DNA from: Torymus aiolomorphi
Lineage: Eukaryota > Arthropoda > Insecta > Hymenoptera > Torymidae
Assembly: GCA_036365515.1 (NCBI GenBank)
Contig: CM070873.1
Location: forward strand, 44,870,657-44,934,656
Reading direction: 5' to 3'
Length of the DNA stretch: 64,000 nucleotides
Part shown: positions 46,270-58,331 of the stretch, in pieces
Layout of the letters: every line of letters begins with the position of its first letter
Numbering within the stretch: the stretch's first letter is position 1
Position numbers and translations under genes: made by a program
Notes under the pieces: generated by a model
What the model saw: the letters and a program-made list of their open reading frames with translations, nothing else
Told to the model about the DNA's origin: nothing
Databases searched by the model: none

Positions 46270-48650
46270 TTGAGTATTTTTACTTATTTTTGGTTTGTTT
46301 TGTGCTCTTGTATCTACGAACTATTGTACCGGATTTCTTGATAGTGCGTCTGGATTTGCATTCTGTTTTCCCGGTTTGTATATAATATCAAATTCTTAAT
46401 CTGACAATTTTAGTCTCCATTTTTGGATTCTTGTATTATTATCGGCTAATTTTAACCATAACAGCGGTTTGTGGTCAGTAACTATTGTGAATTTATTCCC
46501 ATATATATGTAATTTTTAAATGTTTTTATTGCAAACATTATATCTAATGCTTCTTTTTCGTACGTGTGATATTTAGTTTCGGCTTTATGCAAACTTCATG
46601 ATGCATAAATTATCGCTGGGTCTTTGCCAATTTCGCCGTGTGACAAAACTGCACCTAAAGCGAAATTCGAAGCAACGTAATGATAAATGGTTCGTCAAAA
46701 CGGGGGTATTCTAAAACTGTGATGCTGTACATAATAAATTTTTAATTTCCTCAAAAGCTTTTTGCTGATCATTTTCCCAATGAAATTTTACATCCTTTTC
46801 TAAAATGTATTTAAAGGTTTTGTTACTTTTGCATAATTTTTTATAAATCTTCTATAATAACCTGAAAGTCCTAGAAATTCTTTGATGTTTTTAACATTTT
46901 TCGGTGTAGGAAACTTTTTTTACTGCCTCTACTTTCTTTGGATCAGGTTTTATTCCGTGTTCACTTATAATATGACCTAAATAACATAATACTTCTCTTT
47001 TTAAGAATTCACATTTTTCTGGTTCTAATTTTAAATTTGCTTCTCTTAGTCTTTGCGCGACCGTATTAAATCTTTCATTTACTTCTTTAACAGTTTCGCC
47101 AAAATGATTATGTCATCGATAAACACAAAGCATATTTTACCGATAAAGTTGCCCAAAGCTGTATTCAAAACTCTTTGAAATGTACGCGGTGAGTTTCTTA
47201 ATCCGAAAGGTAATACGCGAAATTCAAAACGTCCCAAAGGATTTATGTTAAATGCTGTTTTCTGTATATCACTTGGTTTTATAGGAATTGGGTGAAAACC
47301 CGATTTTAAATCTATAACGTGATAGAATTTTGTTTTCCTAATTGGTCGAATATTTCTGTAATATTTGGGAGTAAATATGAATCTGGAACTGTTTTTTCAT
47401 TTAATTTTCTGTAGTCTATAACTAAATGCCATCGTTTTTGTCCGTCTGCTGTTTTTTCGCTACAATCCATGCTGGAGAATTAAAAGCACTTTTTGAATTC
47501 CTTACTAAATTATTTGTTATTAATTTTTGAGTTTCTTCTATCGCGATTTCTTTTAATTTGTGTGGTAAAGGAAATTGTTTTACGTATACAGGTTTATCGT
47601 CGGTTAAATTTATTTCATGTTATTCTACATTACATGATCCTAAACTATCTCTCTGTAGCCAAAATATATCTTTATTTTTCAATACTAAATCTCTAATCAT
47701 TGTTTTACTATTTTCGGGCAAGTTTTGATACTGTATTTTTTCTAGTAATTTTTCTTCTCGATTAAACTCTTTTAAATCTTGTATTAAATCATTTTTCTCT
47801 ATAAAGTTTATTGATCCCAAATTTAAAATCTCATTTCCGTCTGTGTTAAAGTCCTCTTTTATTTGAAAACCTTCAGGCAAATTGTCTATTTCATAAGAGA
47901 AAAAGTTATATTCTTTTTCGTTTCCATAAAGTTTATTATATTCTTCGAAATCTACTTCAATCTTTTTATTTATTATTGTCAAGAATTGTTTATAGTCTGT
48001 TCCTCAAAATCGATTGGTCATTATTTTCAAAAGCAATATTAATATCTTTTATTAATGATCTAATATTATTTTCGTTATTTTACAAAATTTTTCCGTAATA
48101 TAATTCCTTATTTTCTGGTAAAATTTCATTTAACATTTTCTGTTGTAAATCCGTTTCTTCTGCTTTTAATTTCTGAATTGTATTCAAAATTTTTGTGACA
48201 TCATAAAATGTGATTTCTGATTTTATATGTATTTCGTTTTATCGATTAATTCGGGTTAATATGATATTAGACTAGATGATCTTCCCATTCCATCATCAGT
48301 TTTAAAATTTTCAGTTTGTTCGTTTAATTGTATTTCTTGTTTATAATTTTTATGAATTATTGGTCTTAAAGTTTTTGTTTCATCCTTATTTTGTAGCATT
48401 TTCCTTAAAAATTCCTTTTGTTCCATCGTTATACTCTTGATTTAGTTTCTTTATCCGTTTTTTGTGGGTTTTCAGTTACTATATTGAGATTATGATTTAG
48501 TTTATGAGCTGGTTTCAGTTTAATTCTGTTATTATTTATTTGTAAATAACCTTCATCCAGTCTCAATTTTTGTTCCGTAAGAATTTTTATTCCTAAAATT
48601 CCGTCGTAAGATAGGCAAAAATTTTCTGGTACGACATGAAATAGTACATT
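46270..48650 (-). pseudogene. Ty3/gypsy retrotransposon pol remnant
   Basis: On the minus strand, broken frames spell a gypsy-type polyprotein. An N-terminal part near 48430-48640 contains FHVVPENFCLSYDGILG, typical of the region after the protease. An acidic linker lies at 47620-47982. Reverse transcriptase follows with FNSPAWIV, LVIDYRKLNEKTVP and the catalytic FVFIDDIIIF box at about 47110, then KPDPKKVEAV and the RNase H motif TIVTDHKPLLW at about 46470. Several frameshifts and stops interrupt it. No integrase or LTR was recognised. Upstream it is cut off near 48650 by a hairpin-repeat fragment. It is not functional. Confidence 0.8.
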
Positions 48651-48715
48651 ACGACACAGGTGTGGAAGGTGATTATTTATTGTACGAGACGCTTTTCGCA
48701 CGAGCGAAGCGAGTT
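48640..48715. repeat. Double-hairpin repeat fragment, copy 6
   Basis: AGTACATTACGACACAGGTGTG is followed by CGCACGAGCGAAGCGAG, the apical motif of the double-hairpin family. It breaks the gypsy reading frame at this point. Confidence 0.45.
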
Positions 48716-49128
48716 TATAAACAAATGTTTATAAAAACTATTTCAGTTATTATCTATATAATCACACCTACTACTTTAGAGAAACTTATTTAAGTTCAAA
48801 CTCAAGGATGAATTAAAATTGTTCAAGTGAATGACTTCAATAAATATATAATGTATCAAAAATTTTAAATTACCATTAATATACTTTCAATATATGTTCT
48901 ATACTTGATAGATGTAGAATTATAGGATTTAAAGTAAGGTATTTTAATGTTACAAATTCAAATTTAAATTATTTTTTTTCCTAAACTCTTTATTTGCTTA
49001 ACATTTAATTAAAGATCACAATAATTTGAGAATTCATTGCAAGTGACAATAGTCACAAACTTAACGTGTTTAACGTCTCGTATACAATTACTAGACTTTA
49101 AAAGTTATAATAACTATGCCAGCGTAAA
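48716..49128. other. Intergenic, no supported gene
   Basis: AT-rich spacer between the gypsy remnant and the next fold-back element. Nothing recognisable was seen. Confidence 0.5.
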
Positions 49129-50480
49129 CCCTGTCGAAAATAATCACATGATTTAATTACGTGATTAAATCACGTACCGAAATCATGTAACGAAATCACG
49201 TAATTAATCACGTGACGTTTTTGGCCGGTTCGTCACGTGATTTAATCACGTAATTTTTAAATAATTTTTGTTTATATGAATTTTTAATATAAAAAATAGA
49301 TTACACGATTTAATCACGTGATTTTTTTAATTGATTTGAACAATAAAGATATGTTATTTTTGAAATGTAAGTTTTGGTATTAAAGTTTTTTTCAAGCTAC
49401 GAATTGTGCAAAATTCAAAAACCTCGAAATCTCGAATATAGAAAATAAAAAAAAGAAATTTCTCTCGATTTGATCAGAACATCAGAAGTTATCAAAAACG
49501 AGGCACGCCTCGTAAATGTGACTTCCAAAAGTCACATGAATGAAAGAAAGAAAGAAGGAAGGGATGGTGGGGGCCCCCTCCGTCGCCCCCTACCAGTGAG
49601 GTACAGCCTGCCCGGATCACCGTCCAGGAGCCCCTTACGTAGAAATGAATCCACGTAGGAGGAGCCTGGGCGATTCCAGTTACCTCTCCTTAAAGAAGGA
49701 AATCAAAAAGAGGAAGTTGTGCGTTACCCTGTGAGGGCATTTCCACACTATCAGAAGTTATAGAGCAAAAACGGTTGTATGGCTGGACTACTATGTGGAG
49801 TGTAGAATGGGGAAAAACCTCGCTAGGAGTAAAAACCCATAACACATGAATGATAAAGTCTCACTTCCTTATGTATTCTTGCGGTGCCTATTCACTTGAG
49901 GGAGGTCCTATACGGTTTGCCATCTAGCGGTCAACGGCAACATTCGACAAACAGGTCTGACGGGCGAATGTAGTACAGCAGTTCACTGCTAGATGGCAAA
50001 CCGTAAAAGCTCCCTAAGTGAATATTCACCACAAGAATATATAAGGAAGTGAGACTTTTGGAAGTCACATTTACAAGGCGTGCCTCGTTTTTGATAACTT
50101 CTGGTCGCATCCAGAAATTTCTTTTTCTTATTTTCTATATTCGAGATTTCGAGATCTTTCAATTTTGCACAATTCGTAGCTTGAAAAAAACTTTAATACC
50201 AAAATTTACATTTCAAGAATAACATATCTTTATTGTTCAAATCACTTAATTGAAAAAATTACGTAATTTTTAAAAAGAATCACGTGATTAAATCATGTAA
50301 TCTATTTTTTATATTAAAAATTCATATAAACGAAAATTACGTAATTTTTTAAAAATTACGTGATTAAATCACGTGACGAACCGGCCAAAAACGTCACGTG
50401 ATTAATTACGTGATTTCGTTACATGATTTCGGTACGTGATTTAATCATGTAATTATATCATGTGATTATTTTCAACAGGG
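49129..50480. mobile_element. Fold-back element with CCCTGT ends and CACGTGATT-type arrays
   Basis: The ends CCCTGTCGAAAATAATCACA and the right-end reverse complement CCCTGTTGAAAATAATCACA begin arms of about 500 bases. The two arms meet near 49955 with a loop of about 15 bases. The outer 130 bases of each arm are dense in TCACGTGATT and ATTACGTGATTAAATCACG, themselves palindromic. The left arm holds a 311-base insertion. No transposase is encoded and the superfamily is unassigned. Confidence 0.85.
49544..49843. mobile_element. Short retroelement-like insertion (SINE-like) flanked by CACATGAATGA
   Basis: An 11-base direct repeat CACATGAATGA (49533-49543 and 49843-49853) bounds a GC-rich 300-base block. 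The block has no counterpart in the other arm of the fold-back. The duplication length fits target-primed insertion. I did not find clear polymerase III boxes, so the SINE label is tentative. Confidence 0.5.
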
Positions 50481-51281
50481 AAGACTCTGTAATACAGAGA
50501 GATTGAAAGACTAGACTGAATATTCATATAACGCGCTCAAAAAAGATCAATCCACTTTAAAGTCTTGGAAAATATTTCATGTAAAAAAGAAATTGGATTA
50601 AAATTCTTTTTAAATAAAAATTAAAACATTCGTTCACTGTATAAAATATTTGAATAGCTTAAATTCTCAATAAAATCCAATTAATAAAATATATATGCAT
50701 GTACATTTATGATAAAGTTATAAAAAAATAAATATAAAATAAAAATGTGCATTTTATATCACAGAATTGGGTTTTATAAACTTTAAAGTATCTCCATTTT
50801 AGATTTTTTTTTTTCAAGCAGTAAAATAATTTATATAGGTTTGCAGAATCAAAGTATTGATTTTAACGAACTCGTAAATTTTGCTGGTTCTCTACTTTCG
50901 AATGAAATTAGTTTCTGCCTCTTCCTCGTTTTTTTATTTACAGTAATTTTCCTCCGTGGTGATTAGATTTAAAATTGTCAACTATATTCTAATGACACAA
51001 ATTTTGATCTTTTAAAATCAATCGCGTAATTTTTAATTACACTCATTTCATTAGTTCATATATTTTGAAGGAGGAACATAATAAAGAATAAAATCCATCA
51101 AGAAATTACTTTTGTCTTCTGTCTTTGGATCGGATCGCAGACGCCTGTGCGCTCGTTTCACACCAATTCGTGCGGCAAAATATATTCATAAACATCTCAT
51201 TGTTGATTTTTTTACTCAGATGAGATTATGACCATCATCCTCATCGACGTTTCTCTCTTCCAAGGAAGGTGAAGGCAAGGG
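50481..51281. other. 3' flank of NCKIPSD, no supported gene
   Basis: AT-rich sequence that probably includes the 3' untranslated region of the NCKIPSD gene. No other feature is recognised. Confidence 0.5.
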
Positions 51282-53764
51282 TCATATCTTGAACAAGTGA
51301 GGAAATTCATTGCTGATTTCTCGAACGAGATTTTGATCATCTTGACTTTCCGGTGTTTCTTCGCAAAAAATTCTAAAGTATATAATTAAATTTATTTTAT
51401 TTCAAATCAGAAGTCACAACAAGTGCTCACTAATTTATTATTAAAATCATTAAAAGCGTTGATCGTAACTTCGGTGTTATACATACCTTGTAAAACATTT
51501 TAATACATCATCACTTCTATGACGATGTTCATCATAATTTGCGGTTTTTAATACTCTTCGGCAGAGTTCCAAATACTGTCTTCTTTTTTCTCCAGGAGAT
51601 ATATCAAAAAGTTGTCTCAAAATAATGTCTATCAATACTTTGATGTCGTTAGTATAAAAGAGAGACGCCGTTTCATCACTTGTAAATAGATCGACAAAAA
51701 GTTTAAGAACCGAATCTGGTGGCGCCGGTTCGTGATCAAATATTCTTACTGGATCAACTAAAATTAAAATATTTATTTTATAAATAAATTAAACACGCAC
51801 TATGACTATATGAAAAAGAATATTTAAAATTCATATTTTTATTTATCAACTTACTTTCCCGATTAAGCAAGAGTAAAATCTTTTCGGTAAAAGTTTTAGC
51901 AACAGTTCTTTCTTTTAAGGCTTCTAATACAATGTTTTCACTGTTATGGAATTGTAAATTATAAGACAGTATTAAATTTACAAATAAATCTGGAATTTGA
52001 TCATCCAGATCCGTGTCTGGTGGATTTTCAGTAAGATCCAATAGAAATGATATAAATTCAGTGCCCAATTGGTCTAAAAAATTATTTCATGTTAATTTAT
52101 TATATTTTTAAAACAATATTAAAAAAATAATAGACTCACCAAAATGCGTTATTGGCATGGGCTCACCCATTGAGAAAATCATAGTCAAGAGTAGTGAAGA
52201 ATAATTCAATTTTGTAACATTTCTTGGATTGCTTTTCATATCTCTGCATTAAAAGAACAGTGCATTATATATAAAATTCTAATTAATAGGGTTTTAATGA
52301 TTTTTAAATTACCTAGCAAGTTCCATTGGTAAAATACTTTCTAACATTATCGTCACTACAACAGGGTCTAAGCTGGACATAACTCCAAAGGACTGAAGCA
52401 ATAATTGCCTTATGGTCCACCTAGTTTCCATTTGATAATACTGAATGAGAGTAGATACTCCTTCATATTGATCTTGTCTCAAAACATGTCTTGAAACATT
52501 AGCATCAGCATTTGTCTTAAACATGAATGTATATATAGTGTTGATTAATAGTTGTCGAAAAATAGTAACACAAATAAGTGAAAATAAGTAGCCAGGAAGA
52601 TAAAAAACAAATAATAAATTTTTTAAAGTAATTTACATTGAAGTTTAAACTCAGATATTTTAAAATTTATATATTAAAATGCCTAAGTGATCTTATAACA
52701 AAGTACCAAAATTGATGTTAGTTCCTTGATGTATTCACATATTGTTGGTTCATCTTCATAAAGCATCCAACTTCTCTGCTGTGAATCCTCTTTACATGAT
52801 GTTAATTCAGTAAAAATAATTTTCAATCTATTGGCATCATAAGTTTCTTCAATATTTAATTTTGTTAAATTTAATGGCACTTGCAACTGAGATAAAATTG
52901 CATCAAAATAATGACTAATAGTCGATGGTAAAATCTCTTGTAGTCCACTAAGTACAACAGTTACAGCAACTTTTGACATTTCATAACTAAGTTGAGTACT
53001 ATGACGTACTTGGTCCAAAAGTAAATAAGCCGTTCTTGGATTTATTTCTGCTAAGCTGTTAGATCTACTTTTTGTTGGTGATTGCTTGATGCTATTCTGT
53101 GAGCTGCTTTTGAAAATTTCCCTTTTTTGACTAGATTCTGATAGCCTTCTCTGGACATCTTCAGTCTGTAAGAGTTAAAATATTGGATAAAAATTTCTAA
53201 AAAGATGAAAATTAGATTTTATAAAAAAAGAAGAATTAAACCACTCACGCAAATTTTTGCTTCAGATTGTGTTTCAAATGTTAAAGATTGTTTTTTTTGC
53301 TCACTCACAGAGTCCCTTCTAGGGGTATCATCAATAGGCAATGTATTGGCATCTTTTATATTATTAAAATTAGTAGGCGTTTCCTTAACTGGTGTGGTGT
53401 TTCCAAAGTCAGGTGGCAATGGAGCCTGCTTCTTAGTCTTTCTACCAAGTTCAGCCTGACGTTTCTTATCTACCAGCCGTAATAGTAAGTCTTGTTTATC
53501 TATATTAGGAGAACTGCTGGGCTTACCAGTATTAGACTTTAAAGTTTCAATAACCTCATCAATAAAGTCTATCAAGAATTGTGGGTGTACTTTGATCGTT
53601 GTAACATAGTTGGAGGGTATGTAGCCCACTTGGCCTTGCTTGCTCACCACTTGCCACCAATTTCTCTGCTTGGTGTGGCTTTGATACAGTACAAAATGAT
53701 CGTTCTCCTGAAAGCTCAGTGTTTTAGCAAATGTTGCATTGAAGTCATAGAGAGCTTTAAGCAT
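51282..53764 (-). CDS. NCKIPSD: NCKIPSD/SPIN90 SH3 adaptor protein
   Basis: This SH3 protein binds Nck and Arp2/3-complex regulators and promotes nucleation of unbranched actin filaments in the cytoplasm. Seven coding exons join in frame: 53764-53249, 53165-52707, 52515-52313, 52243-52140, 52073-51855, 51757-51487 and 51372-51282. They give 620 residues (vertebrate orthologues are about 100 longer, mainly in the middle). Residues 1-56 are the SH3 domain (ALYDFNATF, then WWQVVSKQGQVGYIPSNYV). A Pro/Ser-rich linker with QAPLPPDFG follows. The conserved armadillo-like C-terminal domain has RQLLLQSFGVMSSLD, ESILPMELARD, DQIPDLFVNLILSYNL, KILLLLNRE and DPVRIFDHEPAPPDS. The start at MLKALYDF aligns with the vertebrate start. 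All splice sites are GT-AG. Confidence 0.94.
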
Positions 53765-54530
53765 TTCATAGTTCTCTGAAAAAAAAAATCACAAATATTA
53801 ATTGAACAAAATTTAGAATCTCGTACCCACGTCTATAAAAAAAAAAGAACTCAATTCGGACTAATTTTAACAAAACAATAGGTACTCCAATCTCAATTTA
53901 CTTTTTCTTCTCTTAACGACAGGCACCTCTGACATGACTGACACACTCCGCGCGCTATTACTTAACACCTTACTTAACAATCACTCATACACGCGTATTT
54001 AAAAAGAAGAAAAACACCACATCGGAGCTACTGCTCCAGCTGCATTTCGGAGCACTTGGTATAAGTATATCGCAAAACCTCTCTCGGTACGCTATTTTTA
54101 CGTAACGCCCATCGTTTATCAGCACGCGCGCATGCGACGAGGATTAAAAGAAACGGCTGATCAGACTAAAATCACGCACCATATAGGTATATACACACAT
54201 TCTGCGTCCCATATTGTGCAATAGTGATTTGTGAGAGGGCAAGGACGAACCGCGTGTGTTTTACCTTTAATTTGCTTCTCGCAGTCGCGCGGACGCGCGC
54301 GCGCGTATTAGGCTCCACCTACCGCTCCCACTCGACGTTATATGTACATACCTACTACATACGTCAACGCCATGTACACGCGTATATAGCTACGTTATGC
54401 GCGCGTGCCACTCCCGGATGAGGGGGAGAAGAGCAGCAGTTGAGATACGTACCTAACCTGAGGTAATTGTCGCCCATCCTGAAGGTCACCGCCGACGCGT
54501 AGATCAGCGTCTGGGATCGCGTTACCTACG
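53765..54530 (-). promoter_or_regulatory. NCKIPSD 5' region with a probable untranslated first exon
   Basis: The first coding exon follows an acceptor (poly-T then cag) at about 53778. A donor (CTCAG then gttagg) near 54457 on the minus strand could close an untranslated exon in a CpG-rich stretch. An ATG just before that donor is out of frame with MLKALYDF, so it would be a short upstream frame. Predicted from signals only. Confidence 0.35.
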
Positions 54531-54991
54531 TCGTACTTTTACTATTCCGGAAGGTCCAAGGTCCAATCCGACAACGCCCACCGGACGCAAACGCTGCACA
54601 CATCTATACTTTGCATGCCGCGCGGTTTCACTTTCATTCCCGTCTGTACGCACCACACTGCGGCCCTCACTATACCATCGGGTTAATATATAAATGTAGC
54701 TATGTGGTTCCACTGCGCGGAACGCTCTACATTTTTAACCGGTTCTCCATATATAAGTAGGTAGGTGTATAGTATCAACGAATATAGACGCATATAGAAG
54801 CAGTGTTGGGCAAACGATTGTGCAAAATTGCCACAGGGTATGTTCCGATATTGTAATCGTAAGGGCTATGACATAGAAAAAGGAACAGCACACAGGTATA
54901 GGATTTAACATGGGTTACTATATCTATATATACGAGAAAATCTTGTTCCGTAACGGTGAAAGTACAATGGTGTTCCGTGCCATGCTCCGTG

Positions 54992-55112
54992 CTGGGGCTT
55001 TAACGAGATAAACGATATCTCGAAAAATTGAAGGGAACATGGCTGTTCAGCGTACTGTGGCCGTCATTTTTTCCGTTGTCTTTCGAGATATCGTTTATTT
55101 CGTTAAAGCCCC
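54992..55112. repeat. Short MITE with GGGGCTTTAACGAGATAAAC ends
   Basis: It is 121 bases long with 32-base near-perfect inverted ends (inner word CGATATCTCGAAA). The sequence TCCGTGCT occurs close to both sides. Confidence 0.8.
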
Positions 55113-55129
55113 TGTTCCGTGCTCTGTTG

Positions 55130-55276
55130 TGGGCCCTTTCTACATATGTGTATTCTGTCTGTTCTAGACAACTTCTCTCTATGTCTGTCTCTGTCTTACA
55201 TAAACGGAACAGATCTATCTTTCTTTGTCGGGAACACACAGAACACACAGAACACACATATGTAGAAAGGCCCCCG
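55130..55276. repeat. MITE with GGGCCCTTTCTACATATGTG ends, copy 1
   Basis: The ends GGGCCCTTTCTACATATGTG and CACATATGTAGAAAGGCCC are inverted. The core TTCTAGACAACTTCTCTCTAT is shared with copy 2 some 540 bases downstream. CCGTGCTC is found beside both ends. Confidence 0.8.
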
Positions 55277-55674
55277 TGCTCAGTGTCATCTGTGCGCGGC
55301 GTCCACACTGTTCCTGTTGTTTCCATAATTCTGGTTCAAAATTGAACGTTGGTGTGCCATCTCTATAACATTTTTATCTATGTACTATCCCTCTATATAA
55401 AATGCAACCAGACATGTTCGGCGCCATGTTGTTTTTTTCTCGAAAATCTCGAAGTATATCTCGAAAATCTCGAATCGCGTCAATTGCGTCTGCTAAAGTT
55501 AGAGGGACTAGAGTTTTAAATGCGAACTAGATTAAGTTTTGAATACAGATATTGTAGTAATATGTAAATTGTATTTTGTATTATGTTGACATGTTGTTGT
55601 ATATTACATTATTGTAATTATTGCATTTGTAATATAATAATATTAAAGAGGCGTATACATTCAGATGTTGCGCT
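55277..55674. other. Spacer between two MITE copies, no supported gene
   Basis: About 400 bases of AT-rich sequence. There is a short direct repeat of ATCTCGAAAATCTCGAA near 55440-55475 and nothing coding. Confidence 0.5.
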
Positions 55675-55790
55675 GGGCCCTTTCTACATATGTGTGTTCT
55701 GTCTGTTCTAGACAACTTCTCTCTATATGTCTGTCTCTGTCTCACATAAACACACAGAACACACATATGTAGAAAGACCCCCGTGTTGCA
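55675..55790. repeat. MITE with GGGCCCTTTCTACATATGTG ends, copy 2
   Basis: Same ends and core as the copy at 55130-55276, about 30 bases shorter in the middle. It ends directly beside the left terminus of the 7.3-kb element. Confidence 0.8.
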
Positions 55791-55990
55791 TCCCAGATAA
55801 CAGCGCGTGCCGGGCAGATTCAGCGCACGCAATCCGGCACAGCGTGTCGTCCATTTGCCGTCATTGTGTTGTCACGCGTGCGATCACATAACACCACTTC
55901 ATGCGTGCCGTCAAAATGCTGTCAACATGCTTTCGTGAAATGGAGAAAATTTTTGAAAATGTTGCAGCATGCATGTTCACTGAATGACGG

Positions 55991-57285
55991 CAAAGTGCTA
56001 TCGATAGTATCTTAACACGCATGGTATCATAGTGTCAGCATTAAGAAGACGTGGAACTATCATTATTTATATAATAATTTATTTTATATTTATTATTCAT
56101 ATATATGTATTTAATATAAGTTATAATATAATAAATGTATTTTAATTGAATTTGTTCCAAAAACATGAATGTATTTGTATTTATTTATTTTACATATGAA
56201 CATTGTATTTATTAATTGTTATTAAAATATATGTATAATAATTATTATGATAACAATATTACATTAAAATATATGTTGATAATATTATAATCAATTGAAT
56301 AGTAAATTTTGATTTGTAATTGTTTTGAATGTAATATTTATACTTTTTTTTATATTCGTTTTTTATAAATGAAATTTTTCATGAATTTTGAATCAAAACG
56401 CAATATTCTAATTCGACTCCCCCTCATTAGCTAAAAACAATTGGCTATATTTTTTATGTATAATAAGTGTCATTCGGAAATTAACAGCGTTTTGTATTTT
56501 TGGAAACGACAGTGATTTCAAGATTAATTGTTCCAGTATGTTTACAACAGAGATTTTGACAATTATCATAAGAATAATATAATATTAATTATAAATTTTG
56601 TTTGTTTTTTTTTTTTTTTTAAGTATAAAAAAAGGTACTCGACCGTTCAACGTATATACGTATACGCCATATAAAAGGTACAAAAATATTTCTTAGATTC
56701 ATTTGCCACAATTTAGTTTATAGAATTTTAGATAGGGGTGGGACGAGTAGCTCCAAAATTTCTTATTTTTTAATAAACATAAAAATCATAGTGCAAATGA
56801 TAAAATAGCGTATCGAAATCACTCACATTTTCTAACCATTACATTAATCTAGTAAACTAATAAAATCGAACTTTTTCGAGTTTTTACTCGAAAAAGTACA
56901 CAATTTTATATGCTTAAAACATTTACTTTTACCTACATGGATTTTGTAATTCAATTTACAGTCTAATCCCTAAGTTTAGACATTCAATTGCCAAATTTTA
57001 AATTAATATTTATTGAAAATAGTTAATACAAAAGTAATTATTACAAATAGTATATACATATACAGATAATATAATACAGGTTCTTTTTAATTTTTTAACT
57101 TTTTACTTGATTAAACGAGAATGTATAAATTCAAAAATTTCCATACTCGCAAACTTTTGGCACAGTGTTCCTATGAGTATCAGATTCGCATGAATCGTTT
57201 GATTTCTCCCTGGTAACACACTCTGACGCACGCGCGAGTGCGCAGATCATGCATAACATACCTTAGCATTTTCGCATAGTTCTGC
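55991..57285. other. AT-rich left part of the 7.3-kb element
   Basis: About 1.3 kb of very AT-rich sequence without a supported exon. This is where the N-terminal half of a transposase would be expected in a complete element. Confidence 0.45.
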
Positions 57286-57289
57286 GGGC

Positions 57290-58110
57290 AGAACCTGCAG
57301 CCAGAACCTTACAGCAGAAGTGCTGCAGACTTACGACAGATAGAGTGCGATCTGAAGGGGCTCATGATGGACGCCCGCTTGCAGCAGAATTGTGTAAGAA
57401 TTCAGACGGTGGCACGTGACAGCAAACTTACAACAGAAATGCTGCAGACTTGTGACACATGGAGTGCGATCTGAAGAAGCTCATAATGGACGCCCGCGTG
57501 CAGCAGAATTGCGTAAGAATTCAGACGGTTGCACGCGACCGAAAACTTACAACAGAAATGCTACAGAATTGCGACAGATGGAGTGCGATCTCAAAAGACA
57601 CGTGATGGACGCCCGTATGCTGCAGAATTGCGTAAAAATTTCGTTAGTTACTTACGACAGAAACTTTACGGCAGAAACAGTGCAGATTTGCGACAGATGG
57701 AGTGCAATCTCAAGAGGCTCGTGATGGATGCCCGCGTGCACCAGAATTGCGTAAGAATTTCGTTAGTTGCTTGCGACAGAAACTTTACGGCAAAAACGTT
57801 ACAGACTTGTGACAGATGGAGTGCGATCTCAAGAGGCTCGTGATGGACGCCCGCGTGCACCAGAATTGCGTAAGAATTTCGTTAGTTGCTTGCGACAGAA
57901 ACTTTACGGCAAAAACGGTACAGACTTGTGACAGATGGAGTGCGATCTCAAGAGGCTCGTGATGGACGCCCGCGTGCACCAGAATTGCGTAAGAATTTCG
58001 ATGGGTGTGCGCGGCAGAAACTTTACGGCAGAAACGGTGCAGACTTGTGACAGAGTCGGCCTCTTAAGACGCTCGTGATAGACGTCCGCGTGCAGCAGAA
58101 TTGCTTAAGA
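57290..58110 (+). repeat. 119-120-base satellite, about 7 units
   Basis: Units recur near 57367, 57485, 57604, 57722, 57842, 57961 and 58079. Each carries GATGGACGCCCGC, CAGAATTGCGTAAGAATT, ACTTTACGGCA and GACAGATGGAGTGCGATCTC. Units 4 to 6 are almost identical, which suggests recent expansion. The unit length is not a multiple of three, so the long frames crossing it are not one repeated protein. Confidence 0.95.
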
Positions 58111-58331
58111 ATTTCGGTGCAAACCTGAATACTCTTACGAGTATAGAGCTCGGTATTCAAAACACGCAGGCTCATCTAGAGGAAGGTGCTAAGGGGGAAG
58201 GAAGAGGACCATTTGCAAAAACGAGGTGAGGCAAGGATAGGAGACCTTGCACCTCGTGGGTGTAGTCAATAACAACGAGTGTTTTGTCTACAAAAAAAAA
58301 TAACTTTATTCTCCAATTAAACTTTAGCGTA

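Noticed and set aside
54224..54421. 65-codon frame upstream of NCKIPSD
   Set aside because: It lies in CpG-rich promoter-like sequence with Arg/Thr bias and no family resemblance.
57416..57979. Overlapping frames of about 100 codons in the 119-base satellite
   Set aside because: The unit is not a multiple of three, so the frames drift between units. They reflect a lack of stops in the unit rather than a protein.
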